A stretch of DNA of 64,000 nt from Brevibacterium picturae (GTDB lineage Bacteria > Actinomycetota > Actinomycetes > Actinomycetales > Brevibacteriaceae). The stretch is from the NCBI RefSeq assembly GCF_900105045.1, contig NZ_LT629739.1, positions 3,534,001 through 3,598,000 on the forward strand, read 5' to 3'. The position numbers were made by a program, and so were the translations under genes. Within the stretch, counting starts at the first letter, position 1, and each line of letters opens with the position of its first letter. Below the pieces are notes generated by a model, which was not told the DNA's origin, made no database searches, and was given only the letters and a program-made list of their open reading frames with translations. Below, one piece after another: positions 44,849-55,076 of this stretch.

Positions 44849-45409
44849 ATGGCGGACACGACTTTCCCCCGAATGTCCGGATGGAAGAACGGCTACGACC
44901 CGAAACAGGTCGACAGCTTCTTCAAACGTGCGCGCGAATCCTTCGAACGTCCCACCCCGCAGCCCGGTGACCTCGACTCCCGTGCGGTGCGCACCGTCGG
45001 CTTCGACCTGGTGCGCAAGGGCTACCACGTCGCCGTCGTCGATGCCGCCCTCGACCGTCTCGAAGACGCCTTCGCGAAGCAGGCGCGTGATCGCCTCATC
45101 GCACAGTCGGGCCAAGACGCCTGGGTGTCCGAGCTGACGCGTGTGGCCGCGTCCCTGCGGGGACGCCTGGTGCGCGAACCCGGCGAGCACTTCGACAACC
45201 CGGCTCCCGGTGTCATCGGCTACGACATCGACCAGGTCGATGACATGTGCGAGAAGGTTAACGCCTACTTCACTCAGGGCGTGGCGATGAGCGTCGACCA
45301 GGTCCGCCGCGTCCTGTTCAAGACGGCCAAAGGCAACAAAGCCTACGACGAGGACCAGGTGGATGCCTTCATCGACCGCGTCGTCGAAGTGATGGCCTCC
45401 GTTGACTGA
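44849..45409 (+). CDS. DivIVA-domain-like protein with repeated DivI1A motifs
   Basis: A 186-residue protein. Three short segments resemble the DivI1A motif: GYDPKQVDSFFKRARESF (about 16-33), GYDIDQVDDMCEKVNAYF (about 126-143) and AYDEDQVDAFIDRVVEVM (about 166-183). DivIVA-type motifs in actinobacteria mark polar or septal cytoskeletal proteins, but no long coiled coil follows here. TGGAGG precedes the ATG. It overlaps the next gene by 8 bp, so the two are coupled. Confidence 0.8.
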   Translation: MADTTFPRMSGWKNGYDPKQVDSFFKRARESFERPTPQPGDLDSRAVRTVGFDLVRKGYHVAVVDAALDRLEDAFAKQARDRLIAQSGQDAWVSELTRVAASLRGRLVREPGEHFDNPAPGVIGYDIDQVDDMCEKVNAYFTQGVAMSVDQVRRVLFKTAKGNKAYDEDQVDAFIDRVVEVMASVD

Positions 45410-46127
45410 TTTCCACTACTTCGAAGCACCCACAGACACCGCGGCCGGAACTCTTAACCCGGTGTTCGAGCTGCTCGACTTCCCGATCGTCATGGGCGGG
45501 GCAGATGACATCGTCCTGACCGGGCCGTCCCCGGACAAACCGATGGTCGACGGCCGCGAAGTCACCGACCCGCGTCTGGTCAAGGCCTTGTCGAAGCCCG
45601 TGGAAGTCGATCGCGCCGAGGTGCTCGATCGGAGTGCGAAGCTCGGTGGCATCCTCCGTGCCATGGGCATCATCGGCACAGAGAATGAAAGAATTGTCAT
45701 CGCCGAGGATGTTCCGCTGATCGCTCGGGCGCTGAGCATCCTCGGAGCCGCCCGCATCGGTGCCAGTGTCGACGTGCGCTCCGGAGCCGCGTCATCCGCA
45801 TCCTCTGCGGATACGGCGTCCGCTCAACTTTCGGCGCACGGGTCCGACGATGACATCACCTCAGTGCTCGTCCACACGATCGATGCCCCACCGATCAACT
45901 CCGGTCGGGCATCGGTGAAGGTCATCCGCTCCCGCTTCGAGGGAGTCGGCATCACCGTCGCAGGGGAGACGGCAAACATCGACCAAGCAATGCGAGACTC
46001 CCGAGTCGAATCAGCCGCAGTGGTCCCATTGGCACCGGACCGGGCCCTGATTGTCACAGACTTCGGAGCCCTCGACGCGGAATCCAGCCTGGAGTGGCTG
46101 TCCCAGGAGATACTCCCTGAGGCCTGA
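45402..46127 (+). CDS. Hypothetical protein coupled to the DivIVA-like gene
   Basis: A 241-residue protein of unrecognised family, from TTG 45402 inside the end of the upstream gene. The first 130 residues look folded (PVFELLDFPIVMGGADDIVL, and a hydrophobic helix around PLIARALSILGAARIG), followed by an Ala/Ser linker (SGAASSASSADTASAQ) and a second folded part with VKVIRSRFEGVGITVAGE. There is no signal peptide or membrane helix. Context gives no clear function. Confidence 0.7.
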   Translation: MTDFHYFEAPTDTAAGTLNPVFELLDFPIVMGGADDIVLTGPSPDKPMVDGREVTDPRLVKALSKPVEVDRAEVLDRSAKLGGILRAMGIIGTENERIVIAEDVPLIARALSILGAARIGASVDVRSGAASSASSADTASAQLSAHGSDDDITSVLVHTIDAPPINSGRASVKVIRSRFEGVGITVAGETANIDQAMRDSRVESAAVVPLAPDRALIVTDFGALDAESSLEWLSQEILPEA

Positions 46128-46155
46128 CTCTGTCGGCCCGGATGAGACTGAGCGG

Positions 46156-47004
46156 ATGAGCTGCGCCACTGTGGTTGCTCACCTGCGAAACGCGGGGTGC
46201 GTCTTCGCCGAGGACGAGGCCCAGATCCTGCTGCAAGCCGCGCAGGAATCGTTTCGTGACACGGCAGATCACGACATGGCGGACCGCGACATGGCCGACC
46301 GCCAGGAATCAACGAGCAGCCACCCCACCTTGGCCGAGCTCCTGGCCCGCCGCGTCGCCGGAGAACCTCTCGAACAGATCGTCGGGTGGGTCGAATTCGC
46401 AGGCCAGCGAATCGCCGTCGCTCCAGGCGTTTTTGTGCCCCGGCAGAGAACTCAGCTGCTGGCGACACAATCGGTCCTGGCTCTGAAAGCGGCCAGTGGC
46501 ACGGCACGTTTCCTGGAGGCATTCTGTGGGGTGGGAGCCGTCGCCACCACGGTGTCTCGAACAGACCCAGGAACGCAGATCCACCTCGGCGACCACGATG
46601 AAACGGCACTTGACTGCGCGCGGATGAATGTCGGAGCCGAGGCCCACCCCCATCTGCTCAACACTCTGTCGGGTCTGCCGCAGACTCTGGCCGGCGGCTT
46701 CGACGTCATCTCCGCAGTTCCGCCCTACGTCCCGGACTCTGCTGCCGAGTTCCTGCCTCATGAGGCGCTTGACTATGAGGCTCCGACTGCTCTGTTCGGG
46801 GGAGCTGACGGGCTGGACCTGGTCCGCCGCCTCATCGGTGAATCACGTCAGTGGTTGGCGCCCAGCGGGGTGCTGCTCATCGAGCTCGGCAGCGAACAGC
46901 TGCACAGGGCAGCGGACTTCGCGACAGAGCTGGGCTTCAGCACTCGCAACACCCTCGGCGAGGACGAACAGACAGCGGTGCTCGAACTGCAGCTGCGCGA
47001 CTGA
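46156..47004 (+). CDS. PrmC-related N5-glutamine methyltransferase-like protein
   Basis: SAM-dependent methyltransferase of about 282 residues related to PrmC/HemK, the enzyme that methylates release factors. It has the N-terminal bundle (ELLARRVAGEPLEQIVGWVEF), VFVPRQRTQLLA, the SAM loop AFCGVGAVATTV and DHDETALDCARMN. The catalytic NPPY is changed to VPPY (SAVPPYVPDSA), so glutamine methylation may be lost. An in-frame 15-bp near-repeat gives HDMAD-RDMAD near residue 38. True prmC normally lies beside prfA, not here. Start at ATG 46156. Confidence 0.8.
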   Translation: MSCATVVAHLRNAGCVFAEDEAQILLQAAQESFRDTADHDMADRDMADRQESTSSHPTLAELLARRVAGEPLEQIVGWVEFAGQRIAVAPGVFVPRQRTQLLATQSVLALKAASGTARFLEAFCGVGAVATTVSRTDPGTQIHLGDHDETALDCARMNVGAEAHPHLLNTLSGLPQTLAGGFDVISAVPPYVPDSAAEFLPHEALDYEAPTALFGGADGLDLVRRLIGESRQWLAPSGVLLIELGSEQLHRAADFATELGFSTRNTLGEDEQTAVLELQLRD

Positions 47005-47017
47005 CCGCACGCGTTCA

Positions 47018-47037
47018 GCGGCGGCCAGCAGCGCCGC
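47018..47037. terminator. Weak stem-loop between convergent genes
   Basis: GCGGCG (47018-47023) / CGCCGC (47032-47037) in the 45-bp convergent gap of the methyltransferase and acyl-CoA dehydrogenase genes. Confidence 0.3.
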
Positions 47038-47049
47038 ACCTGCCGCGAA

Positions 47050-48249
47050 TCAGTTGGCGAAGGCGTTGATTCCTGTGAGACTGCGGCCCAGCGTGAGCTG
47101 ATGGACCTCGTGGGTGCCCTCGTAGGTGAGCACGGTCTCGAGGTTGACGGCGTGACGCAGCGGTGGGTATTCGCTGGTGATGCCGGAACCGCCGAAGAGT
47201 GCGCGCAGGTCACGGCACACGTTCATCGCAGTGTCGACGTTGACCATCTTGCCCAGGCTGATCTGCTCGGGACGCACACCCTGCTCCGAATCCTTGATCT
47301 TGCCCAGATGAGCGGCGAGCAGAGTGATCTGCGAGTACTGGCCGAAGGCCTTCGCGAGCTTCTGCTGACTGATCTGGAATGAGGAGAGCGGCCGGTCGAA
47401 CTGAACACGGGTGCCCGTGTATTCGAGCGCCGACTGGAGAGCATCGCGTGCGGCGCCGGTGACGCCGAAGACGATTCCGTAGCGGGCTTCGGACAGGCAG
47501 GACAGCGGCCCCTTGAGACCCTTGGCTTCAGGCAGCATGGCGTCTTCGGGCAACCGGACGTTGTCGAGGACGATCTCGCCGGTGATCGAGGCCCGCAGGG
47601 AGATCTTGCGGTGGATCTCGGGAGTCTGGACACCCTCGGTGTCACTGGGGACGACGAAACCGCGGACGACTGGTTCACCCTTGGCGTTGGTCTCCTCGGT
47701 CTTGGCCCACACGACCATGACATCGGAGACGGGGGAGTTCGTGATCCACATCTTCGCGCCGTTGAGGATCCAGTCGGATCCGTCCTTCTTCGCCGTCGTC
47801 TTCATACCCGAGGGGTCGGAGCCGACATCAGGTTCAGTCAGACCGAAGCAGCCGATGGCCTTGCCTGCCGCCATCTTCGGCAGCCACTCTTCCTTCTGCG
47901 CCTCGGAACCGAAGTGGTGAATGGCGAACATGGCAAGGGATCCCTGGACCGAGACGAGAGAGCGCAGACCCGAGTCCACGGCTTCGAGTTCACGGCAGGC
48001 GAGACCGTACTGGGTGGCGGTGGACCCGCCGCAGCCGTAGCCGTCGAGGTGCATGCCCAGCAGCCCGAGCTCGCCGAGTCCCTCCGCGAGCTCCCGGGCG
48101 GGGATCGTGGCGTCGAGGAAGTAGTCGCCGATCTTGTCGCGGACGTTCTCATCAAGCCATTTCTTCACGATCGACGCGAATTCGAGGTCATCGTCCTCGA
48201 AGATCGAATCCAATCCCAGAATGTCGTCGGGGCTCAGCACTGCACTCAT
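47050..48249 (-). CDS. Acyl-CoA dehydrogenase, glutaryl-CoA dehydrogenase-like
   Basis: FAD enzyme of 399 residues. Glutaryl-CoA dehydrogenase features: FGLTEPDVGSDPSGMKTTA and KMWITNSPVSDVMVVWAK for FAD and substrate, LSEARYGIVFGVTGAARD, and the catalytic base in LTYEGTHEVHQLTLGRSLTG, matching the YEGTH block of GcdH. It would oxidatively decarboxylate glutaryl-CoA to crotonyl-CoA in lysine or tryptophan breakdown. GAGAGAGG precedes ATG 48249. Divergent from dxr with a 99-bp gap. An isobutyryl- or short-chain specificity is the alternative. Confidence 0.88.
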   Translation of the reverse strand: MSAVLSPDDILGLDSIFEDDDLEFASIVKKWLDENVRDKIGDYFLDATIPARELAEGLGELGLLGMHLDGYGCGGSTATQYGLACRELEAVDSGLRSLVSVQGSLAMFAIHHFGSEAQKEEWLPKMAAGKAIGCFGLTEPDVGSDPSGMKTTAKKDGSDWILNGAKMWITNSPVSDVMVVWAKTEETNAKGEPVVRGFVVPSDTEGVQTPEIHRKISLRASITGEIVLDNVRLPEDAMLPEAKGLKGPLSCLSEARYGIVFGVTGAARDALQSALEYTGTRVQFDRPLSSFQISQQKLAKAFGQYSQITLLAAHLGKIKDSEQGVRPEQISLGKMVNVDTAMNVCRDLRALFGGSGITSEYPPLRHAVNLETVLTYEGTHEVHQLTLGRSLTGINAFAN

Positions 48250-48348
48250 AAAAACCTCTCTCGCCATTGATTCGCATTGCATATCTCACGTCGCCGATCA
48301 CACCGGTGTCGAGTCATTTCTCAGAGAACTTTGGCATTATCGGTAGGC

Positions 48349-49602
48349 GTGAGTAAACGTAGAATCATTGTAGTCGGCTCGACCGGTTCGGTCGGCGCCC
48401 AGGCCCTCGACGTCCTGGCGGAGAACGCAGCAGACTTCGAGGTCATCGGCCTCGCAGCTGGCACCCAACTCGATGCGCTGGTCGTCCAGGCCCTCGAGTT
48501 CTCGGTCCCCGTCATCGGCCTCACCACACCGCCGGAGGGTGGCGCGCCCGAGATCCGGCAGCGGCTGGAACTGGCCGCCGGCGAGCGGGGAATCAGCGAT
48601 CCCGTCCGTGAGATCCACGTGGGTCCCGATGCCGCCGAGGTGGTCGCCGGGCGCTCGTGCGACATCGTCCTCAACGCGGTCACCGGTGCTGCCGGACTCG
48701 GCGCAACTCTGGCTGCCCTTGATCGCGGCACCGATGTGGCGTTGGCGAACAAGGAGTCGCTCATCATCGGCGGCTCGATCGTCCTCGACGCCGCAGCCCG
48801 CACCGGAGCGGCTCTGATTCCCGTCGACAGTGAGCACTCCGCGATCGCGCAGGCACTGCGCTCGGGCACTCACGGTGAGGTGAGCAAACTCGTCATCACG
48901 GCTTCTGGTGGGCCCTTCCGCGGCATGACCCGCGATGCGCTGCGTCGTGTCACCCCGGCTCAGGCGCTGAAACATCCCACCTGGTCGATGGGGTCGATGA
49001 TCACCATCAACTCGGCGACTCTGGTCAACAAGGGCCTCGAGGTCATCGAGGCCCATCTGCTCTTCGACATCGACTTCGACCACATCGAAGTCGTCGTCCA
49101 CCCGCAGTCCCAGATCCATTCGATGGTCGAGTTCTCCGACGCCTCGACGATCGCACAGATCTCTCCACCGGATATGAAGCTGCCCATCGCCTACGCTCTC
49201 GGCACGCAGTCCGACGGTCAGACTCGTCGACTGGCGTCTGGGGCGGTGGCGAACAACTGGGGACAGCCGATGCACTGGTCGTTCGAACCCGTCAACCACG
49301 TCGCCTTCCCGGCGCTGGGGCTGGCTGTCGAAGCCGGGCGGAGGAGAAAGAGCTTCCCCGCGGTATTCAACGCCGCCAACGAGGTCCTCGTCGAAGCCTT
49401 CGTGAACGGGGAGATCCCATTCACCGGCATCGACAAGGGCATCGAACGAGCGTTGCAGGCCCACGAGCCCGCCGCCGAACACACGGTCGACACCGTGCTC
49501 GCCGCCGATTCCTGGGCACGAGAGTTCGCCCGCCAGGACCTGGCAGCACAGTCCGAGCAGAGCGCTGCGTCTGCACAGGGCAAGGCCTCCGGCGGCTCCT
49601 GA
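48349..49602 (+). CDS. dxr: 1-deoxy-D-xylulose 5-phosphate reductoisomerase
   Basis: Second step of the MEP isoprenoid pathway, NADPH-dependent. The 417 residues have the NADPH loop VVGSTGSVGAQALDV, ALANKESLIIGG, the catalytic IPVDSEHSAIAQAL and TASGGPFRGM. GTG 48349; the likely -10 CATTAT ends 8 bp upstream, so the mRNA may be almost leaderless. It is 1 bp from rseP; ispG of the same pathway is 3.2 kb downstream. Confidence 0.96.
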   Translation: MSKRRIIVVGSTGSVGAQALDVLAENAADFEVIGLAAGTQLDALVVQALEFSVPVIGLTTPPEGGAPEIRQRLELAAGERGISDPVREIHVGPDAAEVVAGRSCDIVLNAVTGAAGLGATLAALDRGTDVALANKESLIIGGSIVLDAAARTGAALIPVDSEHSAIAQALRSGTHGEVSKLVITASGGPFRGMTRDALRRVTPAQALKHPTWSMGSMITINSATLVNKGLEVIEAHLLFDIDFDHIEVVVHPQSQIHSMVEFSDASTIAQISPPDMKLPIAYALGTQSDGQTRRLASGAVANNWGQPMHWSFEPVNHVAFPALGLAVEAGRRRKSFPAVFNAANEVLVEAFVNGEIPFTGIDKGIERALQAHEPAAEHTVDTVLAADSWAREFARQDLAAQSEQSAASAQGKASGGS

Positions 49603-49603
49603 T

Positions 49604-51109
49604 ATGACAGTCATCCTCTACATCGTCGGGATCGTCCTGTTCCTCATCGGGATCTCGATTTCGATCGCACTGCACGAACTCGGCCACCTGACACCGGCGA
49701 AGAAGTTCGGGGTCAAGGTCACCCATTACATGGTCGGCTTCGGGCCGACGGTCTTCTCCTTCCGCCGCGGCGAGACCGAGTACGGAATCAAGGCACTTCC
49801 CCTGGGCGGTTTCATCGCCATGCCGGGAATGTACCCACCGATTGAGGCGACGACGCGTCGGGCCGGCAGTTCGAAAGGCGGCGACGCCCAGGACGATGCC
49901 AGCGCGGTCGGGGACGAGCGCCTTGGCGATGGCAGAGCCGAAGAATCCACCGACATCGACGGAAATGCCGACGTCGCGACCGAGACACCTCATCGGCCTC
50001 GGAAGCAGCGGCGCGGTCGGCTGTTCGAGAACACGATGGCCGATGCCAGGGAGTTCTCGAATCAGGAGATCGAACCGGGGGAGGAGCACCGGACGTTCTA
50101 CGCCCTGAACGTGCCCAAAAGGCTCGTGGTGATGTTCTCCGGTCCTCTGGTCAATCTTGTCTTGGGGATCATCATCATGGCGATCTCGCTCATCGGCATC
50201 GGGGTCATGACCCCGACGACCACGGTCCAGACCGTTGTCGAATGCGCGGTTCCGGCTTCGGAGGCAGCGCAGCGTCCCGCGGATGAGAAGCAGAGCTGCC
50301 AGGACGATGATCCGCTCACCCCCGCCTGGGAAGCCGGGATCGAACCCGGCGATGACATCACCTCTGTTGCCGGCGTTCCCACCGAAAGCTGGGACACACT
50401 GTCCTCGGTGATCGAGGATCACGCCGGTGAACGAGTCGATGTGGAGTTCACTCGTGACGGCCGCGCTCAGTCCGTCAACGTCCCGATCATCGCCCATGAG
50501 AGCGCCCGCGTCGACGATAATGGGCAGCCCATGATGAACGCCGACGGCACACCGCAGACGGTGACCGAGGGCTTCTTCGGCGTCGGTCCCGTCCAAGAGC
50601 GTCAGCCGCTGCCGCTGAATGAGTTCCCCGGCGCAGTCTGGGAGCAGGTCAGCGGCGTCTTCCATGCGATCGCGACCCTGCCGGTCAAGCTCATCGACAT
50701 CGCCGAGGTGGCCACCGGTTCGAAGGAGCGCGACGCCGAGGGCTTGGTCGGGATGGTCGGAGTCGGGCGCATCGCCGGTGAGATCGTGTCGACCGACAGG
50801 TTCGAAGTCCTCGAGAAGGCGCAGCTGGGTCTGGGGATGCTCGGTTCGCTCAACATCTTCCTGTTCGCCTTCAACATGATCCCCCTGCTGCCGCTCGACG
50901 GCGGTCACATCGCCGTGGGCCTCTACGAGGGCGCGAGGCGCCAAATCAACAAGTTCCGCGGGCGCGGCACGATCGGACCGTTCGATACGGCGCGGCTGCT
51001 GCCGCTGACCTATGTCGTCATCGGGCTGATGCTGTGCATGACGGCTCTGCTCGTCTACGTCGATCTCGTCAAACCGGTCACCCTCGACGCGATCTTCAAC
51101 TCCGGATAG
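49604..51109 (+). CDS. rseP: Site-2 intramembrane metalloprotease, RseP/Rip1-like
   Basis: Intramembrane protease that cleaves anti-sigma factors and other membrane substrates. The 501 residues have HELGH at 24-28 in the first helix, PLGGFIAMPGM, a PDZ domain (about 240-310, AWEAGIEPGDDITSVAG) and the third zinc ligand in FNMIPLLPLDGGHIAVG. An 85-residue acidic/basic insertion (about 83-167) between the first helix region and the second helix is longer than in many homologues. It is 1 bp from dxr, the order dxr-rip-ispG known from mycobacteria. Confidence 0.95.
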   Translation: MTVILYIVGIVLFLIGISISIALHELGHLTPAKKFGVKVTHYMVGFGPTVFSFRRGETEYGIKALPLGGFIAMPGMYPPIEATTRRAGSSKGGDAQDDASAVGDERLGDGRAEESTDIDGNADVATETPHRPRKQRRGRLFENTMADAREFSNQEIEPGEEHRTFYALNVPKRLVVMFSGPLVNLVLGIIIMAISLIGIGVMTPTTTVQTVVECAVPASEAAQRPADEKQSCQDDDPLTPAWEAGIEPGDDITSVAGVPTESWDTLSSVIEDHAGERVDVEFTRDGRAQSVNVPIIAHESARVDDNGQPMMNADGTPQTVTEGFFGVGPVQERQPLPLNEFPGAVWEQVSGVFHAIATLPVKLIDIAEVATGSKERDAEGLVGMVGVGRIAGEIVSTDRFEVLEKAQLGLGMLGSLNIFLFAFNMIPLLPLDGGHIAVGLYEGARRQINKFRGRGTIGPFDTARLLPLTYVVIGLMLCMTALLVYVDLVKPVTLDAIFNSG

Positions 51110-51155
51110 CGGGTGCGCGGTGCTCGAGTCCGGGGCGAGTGCGCATTGCTCGCGG

Positions 51156-52619
51156 TCAGGGGCTCAGCGTGATCGTCTGCACCGCGCCGAGGTGGTCCAG
51201 GCTCACCGTGATCGTCGCCGCCGGCGTCTCGGCTGAGTCTTCGCTGCCGCCGACGTATGAGTCGGGTACCGTCACCGTTCCGAACAGCGGCGTCCTCATC
51301 TCGAGGTCGCCGGGCGTGAAGGCCCGCGCCAGTTCCAGATCACGGCCCGAGGCCAGTTCGTCCTTCCACGCGGCGAAGCGCTCGCGGCGCTCGGCCCGGG
51401 GCTCATCGAGGTCCATGTTCACGGTGAAGAGTCCGTCGGCGACCGTGTCGTCGAAATCGAGGACGAGGTTCGCCGCACGCAGCACGGTCTCCGACTGCTG
51501 CGCCGCAGCGGGGTAGTGGGGCGCGGGAACCGCAGTGGTCGTCCGTGTCAGCTGCCGACCAGGGCTTCCCGTGGCTGCGGCCCACCCGGCGTCGATGACG
51601 TTCCTGACGACGCTCTCGGCCGGATAATAGGTCGTGTTGCCGAACACGACGATGCTCAGGCCGAGGTCCGGGAACCAGCGCATGTGCGACCCGTACCCGG
51701 GATAGCCGCCGGAATGGCAGACGACGCGACCGAAGCGGGAGTCGAGGCGGGGCTGCAGGCCGAAGCCGTAGTTGATGGATTCGGTGTGGTGGTCGCTGCG
51801 CTGGACCTCGATGAGACGATGTGCCTGCTGGTTGTCAGACAGGATCTGCGGCAGTGTTCCCGGGACAGAGGAACCGACGTGGTCGAGGGAGTCGAGGGAA
51901 CCGACCTGCTCGAGCGCGTCCATATGGGCATTCATCCAGGCACCGATGTCATTGACCGTGGAGATGACTCCGCCGATGGGGGAGAAGACACCGGGACCGG
52001 TGAGTTCGGCGGGGTGGCCCCGGCCATTTCGGTCGAGGCGGATGCCGGGGACCAGATCGGGGAAGTCGGCGACATCGAATCCGGTGCGGGACAGACCCAA
52101 GGGTGCGAGCACCTCGGCGGTGGCGACGTCGATGAAAGGCCTACCGGTCACAGCTTCGGTCACGACTCCGAGCAGGGCATAACCGAGGTTCGAGTATTCG
52201 TAACCGGTGTCGGCCGGTGCGATCGGGATGGCGCCGCGGCGCAGGTGGTCGATGAGTTCGGCACCCGTCATCGACTCCACACGGTCCGCCCACGGATCGT
52301 CCTTCGTGTACCCGGTGCCCATGGTCAGTGCCTGACGGCAGGTGCGATCGGCGATCGATGTGTCGTTGAGATCGGGCACAAGGCGGCCCAGCGGCATATC
52401 GAGATCCAAGCCATCGGCCGCAAGGACACCGATTGCTGCGGCGGTGAACGACTTCGTCATCGACGCGATCCGGTACGGGACGTCGCCATCGGCTACCGTC
52501 TGAGTCCCACCTCGGCGGAAGACGCCCCATGCCAGGGTGCCGCCCTGGGCTCGCAGAGATTCTGCCGACGCCTCAAGCCCGCTGATGATGGCCTCGGTGT
52601 CAGGCTGGGTGAACGCCAT
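51156..52619 (-). CDS. Serine hydrolase of the class C beta-lactamase / PBP family
   Basis: A 487-residue protein with the catalytic set of the family: S53-x-x-K56 in IASMTKSF, the tyrosine motif YSN in YEYSNLGYALLG, and HSGG (VVCHSGGYPGYG) at the KTG position. The C-terminal 130 residues form an extra beta-rich part. There is no signal peptide, so it is probably a cytoplasmic esterase or D-aminopeptidase-like enzyme, not an antibiotic-resistance enzyme. GAGGAG precedes the ATG. It is inserted between rseP and ispG on the opposite strand. Confidence 0.88.
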   Translation of the reverse strand: MAFTQPDTEAIISGLEASAESLRAQGGTLAWGVFRRGGTQTVADGDVPYRIASMTKSFTAAAIGVLAADGLDLDMPLGRLVPDLNDTSIADRTCRQALTMGTGYTKDDPWADRVESMTGAELIDHLRRGAIPIAPADTGYEYSNLGYALLGVVTEAVTGRPFIDVATAEVLAPLGLSRTGFDVADFPDLVPGIRLDRNGRGHPAELTGPGVFSPIGGVISTVNDIGAWMNAHMDALEQVGSLDSLDHVGSSVPGTLPQILSDNQQAHRLIEVQRSDHHTESINYGFGLQPRLDSRFGRVVCHSGGYPGYGSHMRWFPDLGLSIVVFGNTTYYPAESVVRNVIDAGWAAATGSPGRQLTRTTTAVPAPHYPAAAQQSETVLRAANLVLDFDDTVADGLFTVNMDLDEPRAERRERFAAWKDELASGRDLELARAFTPGDLEMRTPLFGTVTVPDSYVGGSEDSAETPAATITVSLDHLGAVQTITLSP

Positions 52620-52807
52620 GCATGCTCCTCTGCGCTTCGGAATGGTGTCTCTTCGATCGGCAAGCTCCCTTCACACTACCTGCGAAATCGCCGTGTGGTG
52701 AGCGATCACACCGTGGTCGGGAGGCCCGGACACGGTTTGAAGTCCTACAATATGAATGACTCAAACGATCAGTCTGGTCACCAGTCGTCAATGAAGGGAA
52801 TGTCTTC

Positions 52808-53956
<1,149 letters not shown>

Positions 53957-54013
53957 GACCCGACCGAAGCGAGAGTTCCCGGTGGGCGACGATCAGAACA
54001 AGGAGGCTCTCTC

Positions 54014-54892
54014 GTGCTGAGGGTCGCTCGCCTGGGACATCAGCACACCCGTTGGTTGAAGAGTCTGCTCGCACTCAACCCGTGTGAGAACGTCTACCTC
54101 ATCGCGCTGCTCGAAGTCACGGGCACAGCGCAGATGGGGTCACCGTCCGGTTCCTTGCTGGGCGTCTTCGACGGTGACCGACCGGTCGCGGCCTACTGGG
54201 TGGGCGGCAACATCATCCCCGTCGCTGCCACTCCTGGGACCAACCAGGCGCTGGCCGAGAAGCTCAACGCCGATGGACGCTACTCCTGTTCCCTCATCGG
54301 TTCCCGCACGATCATCCTCGATCTGCACAGCCGTCTGAACTGGGGCCGTCCCCGTGGGGTCAGGGACCGGCAGCCGCTGCTTGCCATCAGCTCTGACCCC
54401 TTAGTCGAACCCGACGAAGCGGTGGAACCGGTGACGGTGGAGCAGCTGCCAGCAGTGTTCTCCGCCAGCGTCGACATGTTCACCAACGAGGTGGGTTTCT
54501 CTCCGATCGAAGGCGGACAGTCGAGCTACATGGCCCGAGTCCGCAGCATCATCAGGGGCAAGAACTGCTTCGCGCGCATCTCCGACACTCTGCCCCAAGG
54601 TGGAGCGGTGCGGCGGTGGCCGGCGATGAGTCAGGCCGAACAGGTGCTGTTCAAAGCAGACATCGGCATCAGAGCACCGCGCATCGTTCAGATCCAGGGT
54701 GTGTGGGTGCACCCCGATGTGCGTCACCAAGGCCTCGGTGCTGCGGGAATGGCGGCAGTCGTGGCGCAGACCCGGGCGGCGGGGCACACCACTGTCAGCC
54801 TCTACGCCAACGACTTCAACGAGGTGGCCCTGCGCATGTATGCCCGGGTCGGCTTCGAACAGGTCGGCACCTTCGCCACGGTTATGTACTGA
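54014..54892 (+). CDS. GNAT-family N-acetyltransferase with DUF4081-like N-terminus
   Basis: A 292-residue protein. Residues 1-125 resemble the DUF4081 domain that precedes a GNAT domain in actinobacteria (LLALNPCENVYLIALLE). Residues 135-290 form the acetyltransferase, with the acetyl-CoA loop VWVHPDVRHQGLGAAGM and LYANDFNEVALRMYARVGF. AGGAGG lies 7 bp before GTG 54014. The position after ispG is conserved in mycobacteria. The substrate is unknown. Confidence 0.88.
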   Translation: MLRVARLGHQHTRWLKSLLALNPCENVYLIALLEVTGTAQMGSPSGSLLGVFDGDRPVAAYWVGGNIIPVAATPGTNQALAEKLNADGRYSCSLIGSRTIILDLHSRLNWGRPRGVRDRQPLLAISSDPLVEPDEAVEPVTVEQLPAVFSASVDMFTNEVGFSPIEGGQSSYMARVRSIIRGKNCFARISDTLPQGGAVRRWPAMSQAEQVLFKADIGIRAPRIVQIQGVWVHPDVRHQGLGAAGMAAVVAQTRAAGHTTVSLYANDFNEVALRMYARVGFEQVGTFATVMY

Positions 54893-54934
54893 GTGCCCTG
54901 CAGACCGGCCCCACGGCCGCCGACAGCATACCGA

Positions 54935-54982
54935 TCAGTGCTCGCACGCCGAAAGCAGTCAGTGCTCTCACGCCGAAAGCAG
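54935..54982 (+). repeat. 24-bp tandem duplication after the GNAT gene
   Basis: Units 54935-54958 and 54959-54982 differ at one base. Non-coding, 43 bp after the GNAT stop. Confidence 0.9.
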
Positions 54983-54988
54983 ACCGCA

Positions 54989-55065
54989 GCGTTGAAGGTC
55001 GAGCGCAGGGTGTCTGCTCTCGAGGCTTTCCTCGACCCTCGACCCTCAACGCTCAACGCTCAACG
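54989..55065. terminator. Terminator with heptamer repeats between the GNAT and S4 genes
   Basis: GCGTTGAAGGTCGAG (54989-55003) pairs with CTCGACCCTCAACGC (55038-55052) with one mismatch. The descending arm is part of five 7-base units, CTCGACC twice and CTCAACG three times (55031-55065). It sits between convergent genes and could end both transcripts. Confidence 0.6.
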
Positions 55066-55076
55066 ATGTGAGGTGG

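Noticed and set aside
51156..52619. Beta-lactam resistance gene
   Set aside because: No signal peptide and an extra C-terminal region; the class C-type catalytic set is shared with many esterases and peptidases.
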